A stretch of 64,000 bases of DNA from contig CM067067.1 of NCBI GenBank assembly GCA_033980235.1, forward strand, positions 38,793,985 through 38,857,984. Reading direction: 5' to 3'. The translations under genes were made by a program, and so were the position numbers. Shown here piece by piece: positions 31,468-43,825 of this stretch (the stretch's first letter is position 1; every line of letters begins with the position of its first letter). The notes under the pieces are model-generated. The model did no database searches. It worked only from the letters and a program-made list of their open reading frames with translations, and had not been told where the DNA came from. This DNA is from Diadema setosum (taxonomy: Eukaryota > Echinodermata > Echinoidea > Diadematoida > Diadematidae).

Positions 31468-32234
31468 TATGAATGGCATCTTCAAACCAATAAAATCTGT
31501 CCTATATACACGCAAGGAATAGTAACATACAAATATGAAATGGCTATCCATCTCTGTCTCTCTCTCTCTCTCTCTTCCTCTTTTCTCTCTACTATCAAGA
31601 ATTAATATTTCTGTGCAGTTTAGATGTTGTTGATAATAGTAGATTTGCATCCATAACGACGAATTTTTAACTGGCAGCCGTGCACCAAGCCCTTTCCAAT
31701 TTCCAAGCTGACGCTACATTTCAGGGAGTTGAAGTTAAGAATAAAATTATGGTCTCTTGATATACTGTACGTTGGACTCAATATAAACAAAACATGTCTC
31801 ATGATAAAGAAGGTTTGCGTGCAATTCTATTGAGAATGAATTTTATTACGGTGCAATAGTCAATTATTGTCCCTCAGTAAAACGACACTAGAGAAAATGC
31901 TTTTTCAAATTGCAGATGAATTACAAATTCAGAAAAAAATAACATATTCTCGAACATAATCATGACATCATTAGCCATTACTTCAAGATAACTTATCATT
32001 TGTTTTAAAATGAACGATTTTTAGGGGGCAAAACAATAATATTAGTCAATCTTTAATAGCCAACAAGACGAGATTTACGTCCAGTGAGATTGAGAAGGGC
32101 GTTATGGTGCCTTGAACACTACGGCTTTAGTGGTAACCTAACGCCCTTATCATTCTAAACTGTCAACCACACCCCTTGCAAAAAAAGAAAAAGAAAAATC
32201 AAACAAACAAAGAAACCAACAAAAAAACGAATAT
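31466..32234. other. Sequence without recognised gene
   Basis: Contains a (TC)n tract at 31,556-31,575. No supported gene. Confidence 0.4.
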
Positions 32235-32520
32235 GAACGAGAAACTATGTGCCCCTGCATCACAAACCCACCAAAAAGCCGCCAGATATGGATGTTTAGT
32301 TAAGGGCAGATTGTGAAAGAGCAGACTCCCAGCTTGAATATGATGTATTAACTCAATATTATTCAGATGGACTCTCCTGTTTATGACGTATCTAAATATT
32401 GGAATTAAAGAGAGCACACACTCTGGAAAAAATATGCTCTGAGAAAAGAGGCCCCAAAGTAGAGGGTCCATTCAAGGGCTTCATCTTACCAAGCCATGCT
32501 AGCTGTGCTATGATCGGGAA
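32235..32520. repeat. Dispersed repeat Z, uninterrupted copy
   Basis: 'gcccctgcatcacaaaccca' through 'gaaagagcagactcccagct' to 'tgctagctgtgctatgatcg' is repeated at 34,480-34,557 plus 35,519-35,690, where the TTAA foldback splits it. In this copy the place of insertion reads gact-CCCA-gctt (CCCA at 32,328-32,331). Confidence 0.8.
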
Positions 32521-34076
32521 AAAAACAACAACAACAGCCTGTTAAATGCCTTAGAAGCAACAATGAAAGGATTATTGTACTAGTTCTATTAAGACATTCT
32601 ATCCATTACTTATAAAAAAAAAATAATCAAAGCAGTGGCATCATCTTTTCAAAAGTTCTTAGAGTTGAAAGTGAAGAGTTTGAGGATATCTATGAAAAGG
32701 AGTCGCTAAAAAAGGCCTGCACTTTTCTACCAATAATTGTTCTAGAAAAACTGCTAAGAACAAAATTTCCCATTCGTTTTATGATCCCAAATTTTCAGAA
32801 TTGATAATGTAGAAAAAGAATTGCTCTTTCAGAAAATATGAAAACGTCAGGATTGACTAGGTTGACCCGTTTCACTTTTTTTGAGTCCTCACATGAAATC
32901 AAGACGTGCGACTTTTTGTTGGTTTTGTGATACACAGTCACACAATTATGAAGAATGACTATATACTTTCAATTGAAAAAACTATATGATACAACAGCAA
33001 TAAAGTGCTTGTTTTCCTTTAAATATGTCATGCCCAGGTAGCCGGCATAAGCGATTGTGTCTCTTCTTTTTCCCGCACAAGTGTGCTATCCAATACATTC
33101 TTTGTAACAGTCGGTATAGTAAAGTATACCTGAATATATCTCTCTCACAGACGATTCTCAGTGTTTGTGTAAAGCAATTAAAGTATTTACATTTGTCAGG
33201 GTGGAGAAAAGTGCATAGAAAAAAGAGCATGAATGTAATACATTCTTTTTTTAAATGTCGTGCTTCCTAAACATCCATTATTGAATAGAAATGTTTTAAA
33301 AACTACGAATGTCATACTTAGAGATGAGTTATAGCATACGTTAAGAAGAATATTTACAATGGTTTGAAGTTATATAGATTTTTTTTCCCCAGTAGAATTA
33401 GAACAAACATAACCTGCCATCAATTTTTCTATATAACCTCTGAAGAAGTAGCTAACAGCAGATATCTGTGTAAATGCAGAATTGAGTTTCCCTGAAATAT
33501 ACCAAAAGGAAAGAATAAACGGCATTTTGATAATCCGCATGTGGCATATTTCCCGCATTTAGGAGGAAAAACAGAAAAACTAGATATTATTTTGAACAAC
33601 CGCCCTACCTTGCTTTCCAAGACTATGAAATAAAAAGAAAAGATGAAAATAAAGCTCATTTCTAGGGAGATGGTAAATGTCTTATTGTATTTAAGTACGG
33701 AGCCATTTTTCACCATAGTGCTTTTCAGGTCCATTGTCATGATTGTCAATTATCTCAAATCTATGTCTAACTTTGATATTATGTAATTACTATATGTAAA
33801 GCCGTTTTCCTTATCGTTTTTTTTATCTTGTTGGTGGTGGAACAACTTAAGTATGTGGATTGAATTGCATGTCAGGACAATTATCTTGATTATTCCCGGT
33901 TGAATATCGGTCATTGATAGGGTTAAAGTAAAGATTAAGGTTTATGTTCATCAGGGTTCGGAATCTTCTTAAGGTTAGGTTCAGGGAAAGGGACGGGGCG
34001 GGGTCTGGGGCTTAATACGGTATAGTAGCTGTAATTTTCGAGGGGGTAATGTTCCTACATGTTTGTATAACCATTT
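32521..34076. other. Sequence without recognised gene
   Basis: AT-rich. Open frames up to ~106 codons have no recognisable domain. Nothing supported. Confidence 0.4.
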
Positions 34077-34205
34077 GATTTGATTTGATTTGATTTAATT
34101 TGATTGGATTTATTCTCTGTATGCCTTTTTTTTTTTCAAATACGTAATTTTTCTGCAATTTCACTAAGGTAGTAGAAAATAACAGAAATATAAGTACTTT
34201 CAACA
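34077..34205 (-). mobile_element. Probable retrotransposon 3' tail, minus strand
   Basis: 'tttgatttgatttgatttga' then 'ggatttattctctg' is, on the minus strand, 'cagagaataaatcc' followed by an 'aaatc' repeat tail. This is the same tail type as at 19.3 kb. The body to the right is unrecognisable. Confidence 0.5.
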
Positions 34206-34386
34206 ATGATCATCATTTTCATCAATATGTTTATACAATTATATAATTACATGAGGTACAGTTTGAATTGCATACAAAACGATTGCCAAGAATAAGCACA
34301 GAGCTTGACCTTTTGGCAACTGATAACGAATGACATTACAATGAAGAAAACAAGAGGGTCCAACATGATGCTCGTGGAATAAAGGT

Positions 34387-34427
34387 TAGAGAGAGAGAGA
34401 GAGAGAGAGAGAAGAAGAAGAAGAAGG
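34387..34427. repeat. (GA)n/(GAA)n microsatellite
   Basis: GA repeats turning into 'gaagaagaagaagaag'. Confidence 0.95.
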
Positions 34428-34479
34428 GAATGGGAGGAGTATTATACTTATATACTTGTGTAAAAACATACATCATATG

Positions 34480-35690
34480 TGACCCTGCACCTCAAAACAA
34501 ACAAAAAGTCGCCAGACATGAATTTTCAGTTAAGACCATATTCTGAAAGAGCGGACTTTAAAGATAATATAAAGTTTTGGTATTACCTCAAAAGTTTCCC
34601 TGAATTTCCTTGTCTTAGTTTGTGTTTCAGGTTAAAGTACCTTTCATATAACTAACACTGTGAGACTTACTCGCCCCAAAGTGCTCTCATGTCTTAGTAA
34701 TCATTCACACGTATTGTGCGAGATAACTGCGACCAGCAGCGTGCAGCCCCATACGCATACTGTGTAGCTAACTGCGACCAGCAGCCCCATACGCATAGCT
34801 AAATGGGGCTTCGCATTGTAGCTTACAGGATCATGACAGATTTAGTATCGCGGGTAATATCAACTTAAAATCCAAAAATTTATTCAATTTGAAGACTTAC
34901 CAGTTAAGTTGAAGTATTGAAAACAGGCTTTGGGCAACGTTTGGTTTTACCAATAGTCCCTTTCTGTTCGAATTGATGACTGAATGTGACTCGGTCGAGA
35001 GGACCTTGGGAGAGCTACACTGAATTGACGGCCAGCGCATGCGCACACAAACATCTTATCCGTTCATAGATTTGAAATTTGTTCGCATGTGATGTGTGCG
35101 TATGCGCTGGTCGTAGTAATCAGTGTATGTAGCTCTCCCAAGGTCCTCTCGACAGAGTCACATTCAGTCATCGATTCGAACAGATTGGGACTATTGGCAG
35201 AACCAAACGTTGCCCGAAGCATGTTTTCAAGACTTCAACTTAATTTGTAAGTCTTCAAATTGAAGAATTTTGTGGATTTTAAGTTGATATTTACCCGCAA
35301 TACTAAATCTGTCATGATCCTGAATGCTACAATGCGAAGCCCCATTACGCTATATGCGTATGGGGCTGCTGGTCGCAGTTAATTGCATGATTACTAAGAA
35401 ATGAGAGCACTTTGGGGCGAGTAAGTCTCACAGTGTTAGTTATATGATAGATACTTTAACCTGAAATACGGAAATTCGGGGAAACTTTTGAGGTACCAAA
35501 ACTTTTTATTATCTTTAAGCTTTAAAATGATGTATAACTTAAATCAAATGGACTCTCATAACCTATCTAAATACTGGAAAGAAAGCACAAACTCAGGAAA
35601 GAGTGTGAACTGAGAAAAGAGGCTCTGAAGTACAGTGTCTATTCAAGCGCTTAATCTTTACCAAACGGTGCTGGCTGTGCGATGAATGGG
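34480..35690. repeat. Dispersed repeat Z, copy interrupted by a foldback element
   Basis: The left part (34,480-34,557, 'gaccctgcacctcaaaacaa' to 'gaaagagcggact') and right part (35,519-35,690, 'gctttaaaatgatgtat' to 'ggctgtgcgatgaatggg') together match the continuous copy at 32,235-32,520. Confidence 0.8.
34558..35518. mobile_element. TTAA-bounded foldback element, 961 bp, ~450-bp arms
   Basis: Begins TTAAAGATAATATAAAG and ends ATTATCTTTAA. The outer ~170 bp of each arm matches the element at 30,403-30,804; the inner ~280 bp is new. Landmarks in the left arm are 'aactgcgaccagcagc' (present twice), 'gggctgcgcattg' type sequence, 'tcatgacagatttagta', 'caacgtttggtttta', 'tgtgactcggtcgagaggac' and 'ccagcgcatgcgcacac', all complemented on the right. 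The centre is near 35,065. No reading frame of note. The flanks are repeat Z, so the insertion is nested and its borders are visible. Confidence 0.85.
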
Positions 35691-36521
35691 ACAAAAAACA
35701 GGAGGTAAACCACCATGCAAAGATCAGCACACTTTTCTCACTGAAATTATTATCTCGAATCTGAGATAGATAAATTAGACAAGTCTGTTAGAGAGGAAAA
35801 AAAAACTGACAAGAAAACCTTGTATACTGCCGTCAATATAAAATTATGTTTGCCTGATTTAAACAAAGTTTCATTCAATAAACAACTTCTTACTCTTAAT
35901 CTATGAAGCATGTTCTCATTACGCCTACAATACAGATTACTTTTACATGTAAGCTTTATGTTTGGCTGTATTTGAAATAAAAATCGACTTCTACTATATC
36001 ACAATCGGTGGTGCGACAAAGTGATGGGGCACAGGCTGGCCCACTAACGGTAAAGGTGTTATTATTATCCGACGGGCAATACAGCCAGACAACAATTCAG
36101 AACCCGCGCCCTCTCTGGGCAAACATGCTCCAGTCCATTACAAATGGTATTTCAGCGTAAGATAGTGTGTTCTACGGCCTTATCTGCAAGCACATAATAT
36201 CATCGGTTCTATGTCTATTCGCAAGCCCCACAGTCAAGTTGTTCATCTTATTATTATAATAGTTAGGCTTCTATAGTGCGTTATGACAAACTAAATGTTC
36301 TCTATACGCGCTTTGTAATTATCCATTTCACACACTGACACACACACAACTCGCAAAGCATAGCATTTCAACATATCGTTTCCACTAGGCATGCTAGGCA
36401 AATTGACACCACAGCGACATTAATTTCTTTTTACAGTCTATGACTTATTGCAAGGCCGGCGTAACGTTTTCAAAAGTGTGTGGGGGGCACTTCCGGGTTT
36501 CATCAGCTAACAAGCAACAAG

Positions 36522-36530
<9 letters not shown>
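35691..36530. other. Sequence without recognised gene
   Basis: No supported gene or repeat apart from short CA-rich motifs near 36,340. Confidence 0.4.
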
Positions 36531-36581
<51 letters not shown>

Positions 36582-36595
36582 AAAGGGGGGGGGGG
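36531..36595. repeat. (CAA)n then poly-G microsatellite
   Basis: About 17 CAA triplets followed by A5 and an 11-nt G run. Overlapping frames read as Gln/Thr runs and are not evidence of a gene. 'cacttccgggtttcatc' left of the repeat recurs as 'cacttccgggtttcttcatc' just right of it. Confidence 0.95.
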
Positions 36596-36599
36596 TTTC

Positions 36600-37451
36600 A
36601 GCGTAACTTGTGTTTCCACTTCCGGGTTTCTTCATCTGTCAAGCAAAGAAAAAAAAATAAAGTCTCGAGCCCCCCACCCCGGTTCCGCCGGTCCTGTATT
36701 GAAAACATAAGCACTCCATGTTCCAAAATTCGGCAGTATTTTGGTTGATGGAATTTGCAATAAAAGAGGACAGCATCAATCAAATATGCCTGTTTAGATA
36801 AAGAGGTGAACGATTCTTTTTCTTGAATGATAGTTTGTTTGTTTGTTTTTTGTATTATCTGCAAAATCTGATGATCTTTATGTATAGACTTGAGGGGCTC
36901 AATATCAACAGCAAACTGCCAATTACACCCACACACAGGGACAAAACACAAACAGGGGACTCTAGACTACGAAAGTAAAATCTTTGCCTTTTTATCAAGT
37001 GAACGGGAACAAGATATTCCAGTGGTTCCCGCCATTTCCAATAATCATAAAAAGTAGATTAAGGTGCTGGCAATGCTATATTGAACATTGTTGAACAAGC
37101 AATGTTGTCTGTCCATGTATTTGCATTACCCCCAATTGCAATGTAATATAATCCATTACATTACGACAGCATGAATAATATAAAACATATTAGAATTACA
37201 AATATGTTCTGTAGGCCCCTATCCTTTGCAATTTATATGTGCAGTGTAACTTCTGACGTATTTGAAAAACCTAATTTCATACTTCCAAGTGCTTGGCCAA
37301 TTGCGTTCAAAAGTCAATATCTGGCTATCTGGATGTTATGCAGCATAATTGAAACCTAGACTGAAGCGCTGCTCATCTGGACTCAAAACGATGAGGCTGA
37401 ATTATTTATGACATCTTTCATATTTCCGTATCAAGGATACTAAAATACTTC
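36600..37451. other. Sequence without recognised gene
   Basis: Contains 'gagccccccaccccggttcc' near 36,667. No supported gene. Confidence 0.4.
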
Positions 37452-37880
37452 TTAAAGGTATTAGCCCACATTTGTAAACCTGCAGCAATTGGTCTCATAG
37501 TTAGCATGGAGTTTGGGTATGATTGCAGTAACACCTGTGCAAAATTTCGTTCCAATTAGTCCATTACTTTCATAAAAATAAATGAAAATGCACCGTAATC
37601 CGTATGCATGCGTATAACGCTCGCTAGCTCCGGTCCACGTACGTGTTACCTGTACAATGTACGTAGCTATAGCCCGCGCTCGTAATTCGATTTTGGGTCG
37701 GGTTGACCCGGTTTGAAAATTGATTTTAAAACAATGATTTTCTCTCTTTTATCGAATGGTATAGACAAAGAGCGACAGGTGAGGTATGTTACAGTTATAA
37801 CTTGTACTTGAAGTCATCTTGGACCTGTTTTATGCAGTTTTGATTTTCGTGGGTTTGCAAATGTGGGCTAGTACCTTTAA
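37452..37880. mobile_element. TTAA-bounded MITE-like element, 429 bp
   Basis: The left end TTAAAGGTATTAGCCCACAT and the right end (reverse complement TTAAAGGTACTAGCCCACAT) match over about 29 bp with two differences. The interior is not palindromic and has palindromic hexamers such as 'gtatgcatgcgtat' and 'ccacgtacgtg'. Boundary TTAA suggests piggyBac-type mobilisation. No coding frame. Confidence 0.85.
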
Positions 37881-40800
37881 AGAGTCTTAAAATTCAATCT
37901 CTACTTGTCTTGACCCTGGGCATGGGAAAACAAAACATATTAAGTGTCTGTTGTGTATACTGGTCTCAATTTTTTGTTGTTGTTTTCATGAAAACACCGA
38001 AAAAGATTAGGGGAAAAACGAAGGGAAATAAATTTCCGTGGAAGTAAAATTTCATCTCCACTATTGTATAAATTCTTAGAAATGTAATATATCATACAAG
38101 TTAGAAAATCTAACACATCTTTTTCAATCCCGGGCAGACTTGCTTTTCATATGACGACCATAAACAGCTTGTTTTCGAAGAAAAGCGAGATTTCCCGAAA
38201 GCTTTCCTTTCCCGAAAAATTTCCTTCTGCGCAATTCTGCTTCAATAGGGAAAGCTTCGACAGAAAAAAAAAAAAATTGCTTCGCTTTGATCGATACTCT
38301 TTTTCGAGCAAAATGTGTATGTCAAAACAAATCTTGAAATCAATGCGTCGATGTCCAACGATGCAACTCAGATAAGGTCTTAGCCTTACTGGTAGATATT
38401 GTTCTGTTTTGTGCCTGAGTTTGTTTACCTCTATATCATGTTTGCTGTTCTTTTTATTAAAACTAAACCACAGATACCGAAAGTTATTAGACTTGCCCTT
38501 ATAAGTGCTTCATATTTTTCATTAATTTTTTGTCAAGATCTGCTTCTATCGTATTTCCTTGGTAGACGTAAAAGCTTTGTATCTGCGAACATGATTGTTA
38601 TTCGTAGTTCTGTTCTCAGGTCTATTTGTATGCTCGATACAACTCATTATTTCATGTACTGATATGTATGAGACCGTGTTTACTGACTTAAAATACTTAA
38701 TGCCACTCTTTTTGACCAACTCCTTGATAGATATTTGTAAATGTCATCTCCATTGTGTATTCCGTTCCCGAAGTAAAATATGACCGCTTTTGTGAAGACT
38801 CGAAGAAAAGCGGTCGATTCTCTCTCTCCACAGTGATATCGTTTTAAATAGATGGTGGTGTGTCACGGAAGACCTTTTTTTGACGTCAAACTGGGCGATT
38901 TCTATGTAAGATTTCTGAGAAATGAAGTTTGAATGAACTTCTAACCACTAACTTTAAAATGAGAGAGTGTAGTATACCTGATTCAACATTTATTGATTTC
39001 GTGGCTTCCTCTGAGCTCCTCGTGTTCATGAAGCATGCTCAAACTTATCTTAAAGGTCGAATCTCTGACATTTCAGATTGTAGAGTGGAATATTCCTCGC
39101 TCTACAATGACGGTGTTCATTTCGACAACTTTTCGCTGATGGTCTGTAATGATCCATAAATTTTTTTAAGATAAAATGTACGCTTTTATGAGTGAGAAGT
39201 CTTTCTAGCAGATGCACTTTTTTCCATCAATATAAAACGGAAGAGACAACTAAGAATAGATAGAATGTTAACCCATAGTCTCTAATGTATTGCATACTGA
39301 CTCTTTAGTATTAAGCATTGTTGAATGGTTTTCTTGGAAATAGAATATTTAAACAGTGTATGTCCTGTTGACACCTGCTGTGGTGTTGTGGTAAAGTTCT
39401 GGTTTGAAACCAGAAAATCAGGGGGATGGCAAAATGACATGAACGTCTTCTCATCTGTATTACCATAATCTTCAGACGACTTGCAGCTTTCCGTTCAACT
39501 TTCAGTACACCTTCCAGTACAAACATTTGGCATATTGTTTGGATGCCATTCTTTTTCCTTCTCGATCTATTCAGAATGCAGTGAAATTCATTTTAGAATA
39601 AAGCACATTACTAAACACAGAAATATTATGAATATGTGTGTCCTGAAGAGGATCAATTATGAGTGCATGAGACCATTCGGAACTTAACTGCATCCACCTG
39701 TGGCCCAATACCTGAACGAACAGAAATGGAAATTGCGAAATTTGTATGATTATGATTGCCTGGTGATTGCCTGCATTTTTGTGTATATTAAAAGGCCTCA
39801 ATTGGTGAAGTTGGTTGCGAGGTTGCGTGTGTGTGTTTTTGTGTGCATTGTGTGTATCTATGCGGGGATAGATAGATAGGATTAAGAATATTGTGGACTA
39901 GGAGAGCCTTTGTCGTTTTGTTTTACATAATAGATTCCACAAAGTTACCTGTTCACTTTGTTCTTATTACTTGATTAAGATAAATTAGAATTACAATCAT
40001 GTAAAGTATTTCGATTTTTTGTTGTTGTTTGACTTGATTTGTACTTCCAAAAACTTGCACAGGCCCTATAAGTTCATTTGTTAATCCATTATGAATGATT
40101 ATAAAAATTTCATTTGTATAGAATCAACAGTGAAGATTACTGATGAAAGTGCCTTTATGCAGGGGTGTGTGTGTGTGTGTATAAGAGAGAGACGATTTCG
40201 CTGGGTGTATTATTGAAGTAAGCTGACTAAGAATGCAACGCGTATGATGGAAAATAACCATAACGACAAATCCTTGGTAAATTTTGTCTAAATCCATCAT
40301 GTTTGCCTCCGCGTCGCCGAGCCTTGATTATGCTAAGCTATACAACGAGCTCCTGATGGGCCAGAAATTCAACTGCTCCATCCCTAGAATGTGAAATTGA
40401 TGATTTTTCTCTTTCCTCGAACTATGACGCTAATTGGGAGAGCGGAAACTTGCGGTCACACGTAAATCGTGTCCCGATACCATCGACCCTTTATTAGTGC
40501 ACGGATCAAGAAGTTTAGTAATGGTGTTTGCTCGCCAAAGCGAAGAGCGCATATTGGGCGGAAGAAAAGACAACAAACTCCGACGCTAATTGCGCGGCGT
40601 TAATTAATCGCTGTGATCTCTCATTAAAGAAAAATTCATACTATATGCACCTTCCAAAAAAGGGTAACTTCTTCATATCAAAGCTTGCACAGCGTTACGT
40701 AGCAGATATTCCCTGTCACAATGCACGCCTTTCGACCTCCCGACCTTGCCCTCAGTTTTATTTTTGTGTTAGAAATATAGCATGATGACAGGCCTAGACT

Positions 40801-41110
40801 TTCCACACGGAGGATTTGAAATGACAACATATCAAAGAGCAAGAAGCAACGACCTTTGAACGACATCTTGTTGAGGGGAAATTATAGCCTGACATGGATC
40901 ATTGTCAATTTAATTCAATCAAAGTCATTTCATCTTTGCCTTATTCTACCTCCGGCAGAGCATGAAATGAAATTACTTTTGGTGGGAATACCGATAAAAC
41001 CTAGATTCCATAGCTTAGATTAACACTTACAGGAATCAGACTCATCGATTATCTTCATCAAAGACACCATGCTAATGTATAATATGATGTCATTATCATA
41101 TTATTACATG
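37881..41110. other. 3.2 kb without recognised gene
   Basis: AT-rich, with short GT runs (40,163-40,182). Several open frames of 60-90 codons carry no recognisable domain or splice context. I see nothing supportable. Confidence 0.4.
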
Positions 41111-41260
41111 TTCAAGTTCAAGTTCACTTTTTTTTTCATTTCCATCAAACAGAGAAGTTATATACAATGTATAAGCAGAACATATTTGTAATGATTGCAA
41201 AAACGTTAATTAATAAAGTACACGTGAAAATGAGTAACAAAATTAAGAATATATATACAT
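41111..41260 (-). mobile_element. Probable retrotransposon 3' tail, minus strand
   Basis: 'catgttcaagttcaagttca' followed by 'ctttttttttcattt' is, on the minus strand, an A-rich end with an 'aacttg' repeat tail. The plus-strand counterpart at 58,790-58,818 has the same tail. The body to the right is not recognisable; a short inverted pair 'gagggtcccact'/'gatgggaccctc' lies at 41,300-41,338. Confidence 0.45.
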
Positions 41261-41339
41261 AGTACAAATTAAATAAGGATGGGAATGGGAATGAAAATGG
41301 AGGGTCCCACTAAAAAGCAAAACTTGATGGGACCCTCAG

Positions 41340-42790
41340 AAAATACATAAGACATGCATGTCATGAAATCTCTATACTTTAAGTCAGTGCTTCTGTCTAT
41401 GATTGATCGGGAAAAAGTGTATAAAACTTTTAAATATTCTTAAAACAGTTAAGAACAAAATCTTCCTCAAGGATCTTGAGGAAAAATGAGGGTTAACACA
41501 TCAGAAGCACCATGGACAAAACAAAACAAAATGAAGAGTAGGCCTATAGATTAATACCAAATCAACTGATCGAGAAGTTCATTAGGGGAATATATCAAAA
41601 ACCTTCAAATATGGACAGGGAACAAAAAGAATCAGCATGTGATACGTGTAATATGAACAATAGTGTGAGGTATGAGTTTTCCTCAATTTGTCTGCCCTCT
41701 GTACAAATGAGATTTTTATGATCGCAACTGTTGATCTACATTTTTGATAACCAAACAAACAACCAATTATCTTACATTGATGACAAATTAACGTTAATGA
41801 TGATGTTTTCGATAATGATTATCATAGCAGAGTAATATTACTGGTGAGGACAATGATATCTATCTTAATCAAGTGCAAATTATCAACGATTACAAGAATA
41901 TTTTAAGGAAGAAAAATCAACACTGATTCATTAGCGCTGACGTGCATTCAAATAGACCAATATCGATTGATCCTTCGCCACTCACTCCCCCCCCCCATTT
42001 CTCTTCTTTAATCCCTCCCCCCCCCCCCCTTATCTCGCCACGTCTCGCCACTTCTCCCCTCCCCTTCCTTTATTCTATTTTTGATTCATCGTTTGTGTTG
42101 CTCCATCTTGCAACAAGTCGCGTGCGTGAGCCAGCAGTGCGTAAATTAGTGTTCGTCTGACGGCGGCGTGCGCGGAGGCAGTACGCGAATGTATAATAGA
42201 TAAACCGACTGAATGGTTGCGTCAAAAAGTTATTGGCGCAATTTTCACTGCTGACAAGAGCGTATATCTTGTTCCGTCACATCTCAGCAGAGGTATCTCG
42301 AAAGAGGTCTGCTATCAACTCATTCTGTCTTTGTACCGTTCTTTGTTTCTTTCCTGATTTTGTCCCCACTGGCCACTCTAAATTTACATTCAAACAAAGT
42401 GAACATTGACACTTGACATAACTATTTTTATTACATACACCTCGTTATCTTCCTGTGGTATCGTCCCTCCTCCATTTTCACGCCTCTGATCATCGGGATC
42501 GAGAAACTTGGACAACGGAGCTTCACTTAGCGACTCCTTATTGTGTCTGCTCTCAGTCATTACGGGGTAATATATTGCATTTTACCACATCTTGGCTGTT
42601 GGAGGCGCGACTTCCTTTCTTCGTCAGTCCATGCAAGGCGACGTAGTAAATCGTAACTATGATTGATGTCCATGCCCCCACGGGGATGTGAAGTACTATT
42701 TCTAAGCACAGTACCTGCTGTTCGCCTTCTAGCTTTCCACAGCGGGAAACAGGGGGAAGAATTCGACTGTCGATATTTCCTATAATTAAT
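41340..42790. other. Upstream region of the GPCR exon
   Basis: Pyrimidine-rich from 41,980-42,080, then less AT-rich sequence. Probably contains promoter and 5' untranslated sequence of the GPCR gene, but no transcription start or core element can be fixed. An in-frame TAA lies at 42,783-42,785. Confidence 0.45.
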
Positions 42791-42791
42791 A

Positions 42792-43144
42792 ATGGAGGTC
42801 AGTAACGCGACAGACTTTCCCGACGCTACGGTGATCGTCCTGTTCAACGACGCCGCGGAGTCTGCCGACAAGGTTGAGGGATCAAACTACAGCATGCCGC
42901 TGCTCGTTGCCTACGTCACGCTGGCCCTCTTTGGATGTATCGGGAACATACTCGTCATCGGCGCCGTGTTCGTCCACCACAAACTCCGTGTGCTCAGCAA
43001 CGCCTTCGTGGTCAACCTCGCGTTAGCCGACCTGAGCGTGGCGGCTGTCATTAACGGTTTCGGCATCCTGGGCTTAATCAGAGTCGACTTTTTCCTGGAC
43101 AAACCTGCGTTATGTGAAGTAATCGGTACCGTTTGCGTAACAAG
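42792..43144 (+). CDS. Rhodopsin-class GPCR, first coding exon (N-terminus to start of TM3)
   Basis: Encodes 117 residues plus two bases (phase 2), ending at a consensus donor ACAAG|GTAAGA. The start ATG has A at -3 and G at +4, with an in-frame stop three codons upstream. The extracellular N-terminus has N-glycosylation sequons at N5 and N32. TM1 (about 37-60) carries the GN motif (N52, position 1.50). The first intracellular loop is HHKLRVLSN. TM2 (about 70-95) has NLALADL with D80 (2.50). C108 fits the conserved TM3-start cysteine (3.25). The pattern LRVLSNAFVVNLALADL resembles the melatonin-receptor-like/Moody/GPR84 type of class A receptors, but the ligand cannot be assigned from this part. 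The exon is markedly GC-richer than its surroundings. No TM3-TM7 exon was found in the remaining 20 kb, so the next intron must be long or the gene is broken. Confidence 0.85.
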
Positions 43145-43292
43145 GTAAGAAGGAGGGCACAGTGATGATTATGATCACGATATAAGGTGCATTTCTATAG
43201 CGCGGTTGCTATATCATTATTACATATTATACTGTACTACACTGCAATAGGAGACTTTTGTCTGCTTGATTTCTCGCGTAAATCAGACATAC

Positions 43293-43293
<1 letters not shown>

Positions 43294-43348
<55 letters not shown>
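43294..43348. repeat. (AT)n microsatellite
   Basis: About 27 AT units, in the presumed first intron of the GPCR gene. Confidence 0.95.
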
Positions 43349-43354
<6 letters not shown>

Positions 43355-43618
43355 TTATAATTATATAAAACAATGACAAATTTAAAACAAAATCAACTTA
43401 ACCAAATGTTCACATTATTACATACAAACACGTCTTCAGGTTTTTTGGTCGTCTTTTGTTTCATTGTATGTCTTGATTTTTTATCATGTAATGCTGAAAT
43501 TTGTTATTGAAAGCCGAATATATTTTCAGCGAATCAGAATAATGTTAGAATATAGAGAATTAGATTAATGAATCTGTGCTGACAAGTTATCAATTACACG
43601 CGAATTACTCAAGCGTTT

Positions 43619-43825
43619 TGACCAGGTCCACGAGACCGACAACCACGAGTTCGCCATTAAAAAAAAAAAAAAGTCTAGCAGTAATACAACCCACGAGTCA
43701 TACGACCCATGATTTCGACACCAGGCAGATGAGTTGGACATTCGGGGTAAAAACAGTCCACGGGTTCGACATTATACAACACGTTCTCGTGGGCCTTGTT
43801 TGCGTAGTGTGGAACTCGTGACGAG
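43619..43825. repeat. 'cacgag' foldback element, copy 4 (short)
   Basis: 'caggtccacgagaccgacaa' at the left and 'tcgtgggccttgtttgcgta' to 'ggaactcgtgacgagcatcc' at the right form degenerate inverted arms. The middle has an A14 run and units 'cccacgagtcatacgacc'. Confidence 0.75.

Noticed and set aside
36440..36748. Poly-Gln/poly-Thr open frames
   Set aside because: They arise from the (CAA)n microsatellite; the flanks are not coding-like.
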